From NCBI GenBank assembly GCA_035079385.1, contig JAVHKY010000054.1:5061501-5125500 (forward strand): a DNA stretch of 64,000 bases. The letters are read 5' to 3'. Source of the DNA: Aspidiotus rigidus (Eukaryota; Arthropoda; Insecta; Hemiptera; Diaspididae). Position 1 is the stretch's first letter, and the number at the start of each line of letters is the position of its first letter. Below are positions 55,471 through 64,000 of the stretch, piece after piece. The notes under the pieces were generated by a model. It was not told the origin of the DNA. It was given only the letters and a program-made list of their open reading frames with translations, and did not search any database. The position numbers and the translations under genes were made by a program.

Positions 55471-56179
55471 ACGAGCTCCCGATAAACCAGAAGGACCAGA
55501 TATCTCAGTTGATATTGAGTAAATGTTGACCAAAAATAGACGGAGAGGGCGCTCTGATGAGTGACTAATAACAGACCAACTTTTTCAGTCGATTTACTTC
55601 CGCTCTTCCCTGCCATATTTAGATCACATTTAAAGCAACTTGAAAAAATTTTGAATGAAAAAATTAGTCGATCTGTAGGTGATGTAGGTACCATAAAATG
55701 GTCTATCCTCAGTCATTGGCCATACTTCCCCTGCAATTGACTATATTTTGACCATTTTTTACCAAAAAAAAAGTCGATTTCTAGGGAACCTTGACGATAT
55801 AAAATATTTTCTCATAGTCAATATTTAATCATTGTCAACAACCCACCGTAATTAGAATTCTTCTGATGACGAAAAACATTGGTAGATTTCTGGGCAATGT
55901 AGACGATTATAAAATAGTCTTGTAGCCTATATTCAAGCGATATTAACGGACCACTACGAATAGACCCCTTTTGACAAAGCAGAACAATCAAGTTTTGGCA
56001 ATGGAGACGCCATAAAACGGTCTATAGTTAGATGATACTAACAGACCACCATTTTCGACAGGAAAAACCAGTCCATATCTAAGGCTTTCTCATGTGAGAG
56101 AAGAAAGAAATGAAGATAGCAATCCCGTTAGCAGGATTATATCGAGAGAGTCCAATTGTGGTCTAAAATTACAATATTA

Positions 56180-56291
56180 ATTAATATACCTAACTTCAAT
56201 TATTTATAGACAATATTCAGAAATTTGTGGAATTGATCATGGATTAAAATACCAATTAAAATTGAATCATTTAATTTAAATAATTCTTTAA
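56180..56291 (+). pseudogene. cox2: Mitochondrial cox2 3'-end fragment (copy C)
   Basis: YRQYSEICGIDHGLKYQLKL; the first copper Cys is Tyr and the following Tyr is Asp. These changes are shared with copy D. Confidence 0.68.
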
Positions 56292-56529
56292 AATGAATCT
56301 AAATATTACATGTATCTATTAATTTAAATTTAATTTATAAAATTTGTACATTATTATTTAAATTAATTTGAAATTTATTTATTATTATTTAATTGATATA
56401 ACACAATAATATTATCATTACTCTTTATCAATTTATTATTTATAAATTAATTTTTATCAATTTAATTTATGTTAATTTTGTTATTTAAATTGAATATTTA
56501 AAAATTGTTTTTTAATAATTTTTTTATTT

Positions 56530-56612
56530 GTCATAAATAAACCTAATCTTTTTCTATTAATTGAATGTAAAATTGAACAAAAAAATGAAAAATATCATTC
56601 TGATTCAATATG
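56530..56612 (-). pseudogene. cytb: Mitochondrial cytochrome b fragment (copy C)
   Basis: HIESEWYFSFFCSILHSIN; EWYF is intact with Trp from TGA, while Pro is Ser. Confidence 0.68.
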
Positions 56613-56949
56613 ATTATTTAAAATCATTGAAATGATTGAATAAATAATTCTCATTTAAAGGATCAAATATGTTAAATAAATTGAATGATTCTAAAAGTTT
56701 TTTAGTTTCAATTTTTTTAGTTGTTTTATAATAATTTTTGTTGAAAATTAATATAAATATTTTTAATAAATAAATAATTCTGAGAAAAAATTAATTTTTA
56801 TTAAATCAATTATCAAGAAAATTTAAATAAGGTCTTCATTTTTTCAAAATAATATTATAGGTATTATAAACTTCTTAAATACAGTTAAAATTTAATTATT
56901 TCAAAAAATAAAATTGATATAAAATTAAAAAAAAAAAAAAAATTATATT

Positions 56950-57036
56950 TAATAATTATTCCCGTTGAAACTCCTTAAATTGAATACCTATAATAAATCT
57001 AATATTTTTATGATTAGTAGAATATGTTCATTTATT
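56950..57036 (-). pseudogene. cox1: Mitochondrial cox1 5'-end fragment (copy C)
   Basis: NKWTYSTNHKNI on the minus strand, then a small insertion before the next block. Confidence 0.65.
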
Positions 57037-57999
57037 GAATAATTTTATTATAAAGAATATTAATTTTCAAATTTTAAATTTTATTTTAAATATCTTTATT
57101 TAGCTGCGAGTTGGCGAGCAATATGACAGTTGATTCATTCCTAAGAATTCGGCTGGAAATTTTGGTCAAAAATGAGTGACCGCGGTTTGCGCGAGAATAG
57201 ATATTGGTAGATGTTGAGGAAAAATTTACTCAAAATGGATCAAAGTATCTCCCAAAATATCTGCCCAGAAATCGACTAGAAATCTTAGTCAAAATTGAGT
57301 AATAAATACAATATCAATTTTAGACTAAGAAACGAGGAAAAATCCCATTTTGTATTGACAATTACAACGACCAAAAAAAAAAAATAGGTAGAAATGTATT
57401 CCGCATAGTGATCAAAAATCAACCATAAATATGATCAAAATTTAGTAGGAATAATATCAGACCAACAATCAACTGAAATGAATAGACAAAATTTGGTCGA
57501 TTTATCTGAAAAATTTACTAAAAATGAACCATTTTCTGATGGTACCATAATATTTGGTATTTTTTCAGTCGTACGGCCAATAACGAACCAATGTCGACCA
57601 TATAGTGATGGTCGATTTGGTTTATCGGGAGTCTACTCGAAATCGACGTCAATCTGAGATAGATACAAAGTCGACCGGCGTAGCAACATTCAAACCAAAT
57701 GCAATGGTGCTGCAATACATCTTTAAGGAAAAAACTGAAATAGACCTAGTGAGTCGGTTTCTGGTTTACATTACCTGAGAAAATCGAATTCAAGAGCGCA
57801 GCATTTGATTTCTGGTCGATAAAAAATTTGGAATTGTTGACTCGAAATCGGCTCAATATCGACACCCCCACGTAGACCTGAAATTGACGTCGATGTGATG
57901 TACATTACAACAATATATCGACGCAATTTTGACCACTTTGAAAGAAGTAGCCCAAATTCTCGGCCTACATCGACTGAAAATCGACGGTCGACATGGTTT

Positions 58000-60240
58000 A
58001 TCAGGATAGGTGAGCTTTTCTCTCCCCCATTTTATTTATACTCAGAAGTGACGTTCGGCTTGAACCCATATCATTTTTTGTTACCTCTTTTCACGTAGTA
58101 AAATAAAAATATTCGTGATAAACGTAGATAGTACTTTTATCGAAAGGCAAAACATTGTGGCATATACCAACCGCATACATTCCTGGCTGCTTATAGTACT
58201 TTGAAAGATAAGAGACTTATTTTGACAAAGTTTCTCTTTGTTCTAGACAGTCAATATGAAGATTACGGTTAACCGTCAGCAATATGGGCTTAGGAATGGT
58301 GACAAGGAAGACTGTTAAACTAGGTGACTAATTTAGAATAAGAGATTAAAATGTGCATCTAGAAAGACGAGGATAAAAATGCAAGTCGTACGATTGAAAT
58401 TTTGATTAGATATTAAAAAAATGTGAAAAATGTTTACTCCGTGGCAAATAAATTCTATAGAAAAACTGTGAGGACGTCACAAGAAAAAGATTGCCCTAAC
58501 AATAATGAAATACGAGGTGATAAGGTAGTCATATACTCGAAGAATAAATTGTGGCAATAAGTAAGTGAATCAGTTCTGAGGATAAGGTGAAAAGGTAATC
58601 TCATAAATGGTAAAGGAGCTTTGAGCAGAGGTTGGTGATCCTTTCAATAACACTCTCACCATTTTCTGAACCTCATTCTCATAATATAATACCGTGATAT
58701 CCGCTATAAAGTATGAAGAACGGACAAATTTATGTCGAGCCACATTTTTCGACCTCGATATCACAGGTTAGTAAAGAGTCCCTTAGTGAAGAAACTAAGT
58801 ACAATGAAAATACGTTTTTGGTTGCCACTTTCAAGTTGAGAGCAGAACCTGTTTTTCGTTTCTTCAAACTAGAACAAAAGTTCCCTTCCGTTCGGTCAGG
58901 TTGTAAGCTGATAACATAGGTACATCGATTTTTCAACGAATCCCTTCAATATTCTGGTATGTTTCGCGGAGTTCCCATGCGAGTACGTGCCCCGAGTGGA
59001 GTTGAAACACGAAAGCTAAATAAATCCGTGGAAAGCTCCTTTCACTCCAAAGCTCGAGTTCAACTTATTACGGCGAATGCCAGTGACCCGAAAGTGTACA
59101 CCCACACCCGACTTTTCTTGTTTTGTGTATTTTTACTTAATTTATCGAATTTTACAACGGGTAAGCAGCAAATTTGGTAACCGTTAAACGAATTTATTCT
59201 CGTCAGCCTGGGTCATTAACCTTGAACTTGAACTCGAATTGACGTACAAAGTGTACGAAGTGCGAAAACAACCAGAGAAAGTTGCCTATTGTTTAGCGAG
59301 TGAGTGCGTGTTCTGGCGTGTATTTAGAAAAGATCTCGTCGGCGTGCATTATTATACACTCGTGAAGGTATTTCCACCGGCACGACTTAATGGACATTAA
59401 TTCGCGTTTCGTACAAATATAAGGATTTGAAGTCGAATAAATTCTCTCAAAAGGAGGGGATCCGTACCTGTACGAACAGCTTGGAACGAGAATTGGACAC
59501 TCCTCATGAATAGCCTACCCCCATACGCGTGTACACCACGGTACTCCTGAAATTGCTGTAAAAATTCATTCTCGGCAGCAGCCTTTCCAATCGTTTTTAT
59601 TTACTTATTCGTGTACGCACGCAACATATCGTGCATTAAAATCTGCGATTGAGAGCAATCTAGATTTTCAAGGTCTTTTATCAATTCGTTTTCTCTGATT
59701 GCCTTAATTGAGTAGCGTTTGGCGATGTCGACAATTTGAGGAACGTTTTATCATGAAACTACAACTGTACTGCTGCACATTTAATCGAACTGATATACGC
59801 GTAGTCTCGTACTCTATATTATGTACTGCAACTTTGCCTTCGGATTCGTTTCAATATTATACTTTCGTCACCATTGGAAGAAGGTCCACGTTTTCAGCAA
59901 ATTTGAAAAAACCTTAGTAAGAAAATCTCTCCATACTTTGAACTTATATCGATTTGTGCAAAAATGAATTCTCTCTTACTTTGATTTTCTAGATCTTCAC
60001 CAAAAGATGGTGAAAAATTTAACATGTTTCAAGTCTTTCCTCTATTCCTACCCTAATCTTAAAATTAATATGCGTCCCGCCACACGGGCGTCCGTACGAC
60101 CCATGACTTTGCGGCTTAGAAAATTTTTGACGTCGACCCTCAGCTCTACCCCTGATTCCGGACTTTGCGTCCGAGCTCGAGAGTAGGTACAGTTCTCTAG
60201 TATAGGAAATAGTATTTTACTATCATAAAACGAACAAAAC
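58000..60240. other. Gene-free stretch
   Basis: No recognisable protein, RNA or element; only short frames on both strands. Confidence 0.4.
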
Positions 60241-60254
60241 GGGGAAATATTTTA

Positions 60255-60535
60255 GAATAAAGAAAGGAGTAAGACAGAGGGACTCCCTATCGTCTTCACT
60301 ATTTAATTGTGTCCTAGAGAGTGTCTCTCGAGAGGTGAATTGGGAGGGGGAAGGGGTCAATGTAAATAGCAAATGCTTGAATAATTTGAGGTATGCTGAC
60401 GATGTAATCCTAATAGCAAAATGAAAACAAGAAATAAAAATTAATGAAATGATCCAAACTCTAAATGAAGACGGAAAAAAGAGAGGTTTGAATATGAAAA
60501 CTGCACAGAATGAGTGAATAGAAACATTTTGGGGG
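60255..60535 (+). pseudogene. LINE reverse-transcriptase fragment
   Basis: RIKKGVRQRDSLSSSLFN then LNNLRYADDVILIAK followed by a stop. KGVRQGDPLSPxLFN and YADD are reverse-transcriptase blocks, YADD being catalytic. About 90 codons survive, in the style of RTE/CR1-like LINEs. Confidence 0.75.
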
Positions 60536-60879
60536 CCAAAAGCGAATTATGATACAAAATATTCAGCTGGGTGTTCGAAACAACATATTAAAAATCACCG
60601 CCCCTGGAGTCTAAGCTGACGTTTCTGTGGCACGTTTCGGCCCCCCAAAATTGTTTTTTTGCGAATATCTCGAAAATTTGAAGTCCTCTGAGAAAATGTT
60701 TCATACAAAAAGTGTTCCTCGTGAAATTTCCTTTAAAATGATGTACTTAAAGTAGGGCATAGGCCAAACCGTTGGCCCACAATCGTCCTTGAAAGTGGCC
60801 ACATTATGAAAATCTAATGAAATACATACAGAATTAGGCAAATATTATGAAATTTTGAACTAGATCCCTTGTGCAATGT

Positions 60880-61235
60880 TCCACGATGTGAAATAATTTT
60901 TTCGGTTCACATGAATAAAAACGCGTTCCTTCGGTGCTTCGTTGTAAGACGCGAAGACGCGTTTTTTTACTTTAGGGCTCGAAGAGTTGGGTTGCGCGCA
61001 TGCGCGTATTCTTTATGCGCCGAACATTTTAGCGATCGCGGACGAAAATGATCTTTTAATAATTTTAAATACAACACTTGAATTTTTCCTCGTGTTCATC
61101 AATTGTAAGAAAATTACAATTATGTTTTTCACCAAGAATGTTATATGATGCTCTAATAAAAAAGTGAAAATTTTAATTCTAGATCATCTCGTGTTTGCGT
61201 TTTTATTCACGTGAACCGAAAAATAGCGTACGCCA
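60880..61235. repeat. Inverted repeat with about 40-bp arms
   Basis: TTTTTCGGTTCACATGAATA and AAAACGC (left) pair with GCGTTTTTATTCACGTGAAC and CGAAAAA (right). The GC-richer interior includes GCGCGCATGCGCG. Confidence 0.55.
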
Positions 61236-61971
61236 CACGTGAACGGAGGAAAGCGATATACTCGCGCTGCATGGCGGCCCTCGCCGCGGCTCGGGTCGCC
61301 AAAGCGCTCGTATAGAAATCGCTCTCCTCCGTCCCTTATAGCGTAATATACTATTTCGCTCGAAGTAGGGGTGTGCCCCCTCCCTGCTCCCTCCCGATAA
61401 ACAAAATCGACCATCACTATATGGTCGACATTCGTTGGTTTTTGGTCGTACGACTGAAAAAAGATCAAATATTATGGTACCATTGGAAAATGGTTGATTT
61501 TTAGTAAAATTTCGAGGTAAATCGACCAAATTTTGTCTATTCATTCCAGTTGATTGTTGGTCTGATAAATTTTGATCATATTTTTGGTTGATTTTTTATC
61601 ACTATGCGGAATACATTTCGACCCATTTTTTTTTGGTCGTTATAATTGTCAATACAAAATGGAATTTTTCCTCGTTTCTTAGTTTAAAATTGATATTGTA
61701 TTTATTACGCAATTTTGACTAAGATTTCTAGTCGATTTCTGGGCAGATATTTTGGGAGATACCTTGATCCATTTTCAGTAGATTTTTCCTCGACATCTAC
61801 CAATATTTTTACTCCTTTTTTTTTTTTGTCTATTCTCGTGCAAACCGCGGTCACTCATTTTTGCCCAAAATTTCTAGCCCATTTCTTAGGAATGTGCTCG
61901 CAAACTCGCAGATAAATAAAGATAATTAATTTAAAATCTAAAAATTAATATTCTTAATAATAAAATTATTC

Positions 61972-62055
61972 AATAAATGAACATACTACTAATCATAAAA
62001 ATAAAAATATTAGTTATTAAATATATTAAATTTAAGGAGTTTCAACAGGAATAAT
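61972..62055 (+). pseudogene. cox1: Mitochondrial cox1 5'-end fragment (copy D)
   Basis: NKWT, then a two-base deletion, then TNHKN in another frame. Confidence 0.55.
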
Positions 62056-62384
62056 TATTAAATATAAATTTTTTTTTTTCAATTTTATATCAATTTTATT
62101 TTTTGAAATTAAATTTTAACTGTATTTAAGAAGTTTATAATACCTATAATATTATTTTGAAAAAATGAAGATCTTATTTAAATTTTCTTGATAATTATAG
62201 TTGATTTAATAAAAATTAATTTTTTCTCAGAATTATTTATTTATTAAAAATATTTATATTAATTTTCAACAAAAATTATTATAAAACAACTAAAAAAATT
62301 GAAACTAAAAAACTTTTTAGAATCATTCAATTTATTTAACATATTTGATCCTTTAAATGAGAATTATTTATTTAATCATTTCAA

Positions 62385-62571
62385 ACGAAGAAAAACAAGG
62401 CTTTACCCGCACAAATTTTATTTTTAAGACGACGTTTCGACCAACTGGTCGTCTTTCTTGAAAAAGACCACCAGTTGGTCGAAACGTCGTCTTAAAAATA
62501 AAATTTGTGCAGGTAAAGCCTTGTTTTTCTTCGTTTGAATTATTCCTTGCACGTATAAAAATTCCTTTTAG
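62385..62571. mobile_element. Palindromic insertion with 14-bp target duplication and hammerhead-like arms
   Basis: TTTAATCATTTCAA occurs directly on both sides (62371-62384 and 62572-62585). Inside, about 70-bp arms (ACGAAGAAAAACAAGG... and its complement) are nearly perfect and meet at CTTTCTTGAAAAAGACC. The arms hold GACC-loop-GGTCGAAACGTCG, the same module as at 7702-8031. A 30-bp non-palindromic AT-rich tail ends the insertion. It is inserted into the cytb-derived part of copy D. Confidence 0.7.
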
Positions 62572-62599
62572 TTTAATCATTTCAATGATTTTAAATAAT

Positions 62600-62685
62600 C
62601 ATATTGAATCAGAATGATATTTTTCATTTTTTTGTTCAATTTTACATTCAATTAATAGAAAAAGATTAGGTTTATTTATGACAAA
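62600..62685 (+). pseudogene. cytb: Mitochondrial cytochrome b fragment (copy D)
   Basis: HIESEWYFSFFCSILHSINR, like copy C. Confidence 0.68.
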
Positions 62686-62929
62686 TAAAAAAATTATTAA
62701 AAAACAATTTTTAAATATTCAATTTAAATAACAAAATTAACATAAATTAAATTGATAAAAATTAATTTATAAATAATAAATTGATAAAGAGTAATGATAA
62801 TATTATTGTGTTATATCAATTAAATAATAATAAATAAATTTCAAATTAATTTAAATAATAATGTACAAATTTTATAAATTAAATTTAAATTAATAGATAC
62901 ATGTAATATTTAGATTCATTTTAAAGAAT

Positions 62930-63035
62930 TATTTAAATTAAATGATTCAATTTTAATTGGTATTTTAATCCATGATCAATTCCACAAATTTCTGAATATT
63001 GTCTATAAATAATTGAAGTTAGGTATATTAATTAA
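62930..63035 (-). pseudogene. cox2: Mitochondrial cox2 3'-end fragment (copy D)
   Basis: YRQYSEICGIDHGLKYQ, identical in its changes to copy C. Confidence 0.68.
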
Positions 63036-63639
63036 TATTGTAATTTTAGACCACAATTGGACTCTCTCGATATAATCCTGCTAACGGGATTGCTATCTTC
63101 ATTTCTTTCTTCTCTCACATGAGAAAGCCTTAGATATGGACTGGTTTTTCCTGTCGAAAATGGTGGTCTGTTAGTATCATCTAACTATAGACCGTTTTAT
63201 GGCGTCTCCATTGCCAAAACTTGATTGTTCTGCTTTGTCAAAAGGGGTCTATTCTTAGTGGTCCGTTAATATCGCTTGAATATAGGCTACAAGACTATTT
63301 TATAATCGTCTACATTGCCCAGAAATCTACCAATGTTTTTCGTCATCAGAAGAATTCTAATTACGGTGGGTTGTTGACAATGATTAAATATTGACTATGA
63401 GAAAATATTTTATATCGTCAAGGTCCCCTAGAAATCGACTCTTTTTTTGGTCAAAACTGGTCAAAATATAGTCAATTGCAGAGGAAGTATGGCATGTGTA
63501 TCCTCAGGATTATATATTGAAAAACGTGCAATTTCGACCTCGATTCTGGAGCCCTATCAGATTATGCACTCGAAAACTAGGCAATGTGCCTACACAATAA
63601 AAAGGACCAGGCTCGCACTGATAAAAAGAAGGACAAATC

Positions 63640-64000
63640 ACCCGGCGTGCCGTCTTTCTACTGCCCGCTCTGACTGCTCGACAAGGTCGGCAAGTTATTC
63701 AAGCGGGCAGTGGTAACGCGGTTGGAGAACCACCTATAGTGTTCAAGTAGATAATTTCTGGGAGGCAGTACGGTCTCGAAGCTAGACGCTGTACTTTAGA
63801 TGCCAGATAGTTTCTGCAATGATGAAGAAGCGTCAGTTTTGCACTGCTGCCAGGCTTGACATAGAAAATGCGTTCAATTCCACATTTCGTGGTTGAAGTG
63901 AAGATTTTGAAGATTCTAAAAAACTAAGGAGTGTTCGGTCACCTGTTAAAAATCATCGGTAAGCTATTTAAACTGCAGTCAGGTCGAAGTATCAGAGATG
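63640..64000 (+). pseudogene. Decayed LINE reverse transcriptase, running off the window
   Basis: Recognisable pieces in shifting frames: LFKRAVVTRLENHL, then GRQYGLEARRCTLDA, then LDIENAFNS, then LLKIIGKLF. They follow the order of Jockey/R1-type RT blocks (LFERxIxxRL, QYGFRxGRSTxDA, LDVxNAFNSxxW, LxxIxxxY). Stops and indels are frequent. It truncates copy D on its left. Confidence 0.6.

Larger units (their letters stand above)
55477..57630 (-). mobile_element. TIR transposon with captured mitochondrial DNA, copy C
   Basis: Complete, both ends intact: TCCCGATAAACCAGAAGGAC at 55477 and the inverted TCCCGATAAACCAAATCGAC at 57630; 2,154 bp. It is in reverse orientation relative to copies A, B and D. 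It is the best copy for defining the family ends. Confidence 0.78.
61392..63493 (+). mobile_element. TIR transposon with captured mitochondrial DNA, copy D (right end interrupted)
   Basis: Left end TCCCGATAAACAAAATCGAC is intact. The alignment to copy A stops after GAGGAAGTATGGC at 63493, where LINE-like sequence begins; the last about 220 bp may lie beyond the window. A palindromic insertion sits in the core at 62385-62571. Confidence 0.75.

Overview
This is a repeat-rich, AT-rich segment of an insect-like nuclear genome. Supporting features are GT-AG introns, an animal SLC19-family transporter split over about 29 kb, a THAP/P-type DNA transposon, a Ty1/copia retrotransposon, many inverted-repeat (MITE or fold-back) elements and decayed non-LTR retrotransposons. 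A hemipteran is my guess; nothing in the sequence proves the order.

Layout. 1-3.3 kb: the 3' end of an unrecognised gene, an inverted-repeat element carrying a tRNA-like sequence, and two short exons encoding a THAP zinc finger. 3.28-14.37 kb: an approximately 11.1-kb P-superfamily transposon with near-perfect 32-bp terminal repeats, long subterminal inverted repeats and a multi-exon THAP transposase. The gene is almost fully readable but has frame conflicts near 8.98 and 9.05 kb and near 11.5-11.65 kb. It begins immediately after the splice donor of the separate THAP exons. 14.37-19.53 kb: a minus-strand copia element abutting the right P terminus; its LTRs differ at only two internal bases, but gag-pol is interrupted. 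19.5-23.3 kb: intergenic, with a hammerhead-like motif and a LINE tail. 23.36-52.32 kb: six minus-strand exons of an SLC19 (reduced-folate/thiamine carrier) protein. Its introns hold most of the LINE fragments and MITEs. The exon for the first membrane segment was not found. 52.3-64 kb: repeats only, as far as I can tell.

The most unusual item is a family of about 2.1-2.4 kb elements (four copies, at 26.0, 49.2, 55.5 and 61.4 kb; TIRs like TCCCGATAAACCA). Their very AT-rich core contains mitochondrial-type fragments: the cox1 start, the cytochrome b PEWYF region and the cox2 C terminus with its copper-site motif. Trp is read from TGA, and the cox2 piece is opposite in strand to the other two. 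This looks like mitochondrial DNA captured by a DNA transposon and then multiplied in the nucleus.

A second unusual item is two palindromic insertions (7.70-8.03 and 62.39-62.57 kb). They have 12- and 14-bp target duplications and arms carrying a hammerhead-ribozyme-like core ending in GGTCGAAACGTCG. The target duplications suggest insertion by target-primed reverse transcription, as for Penelope-like elements.

Apart from the SLC19 gene, the THAP exons and the partial gene at the left edge, I see no convincing host genes. All splice sites were read by eye from phase and GT-AG signals.
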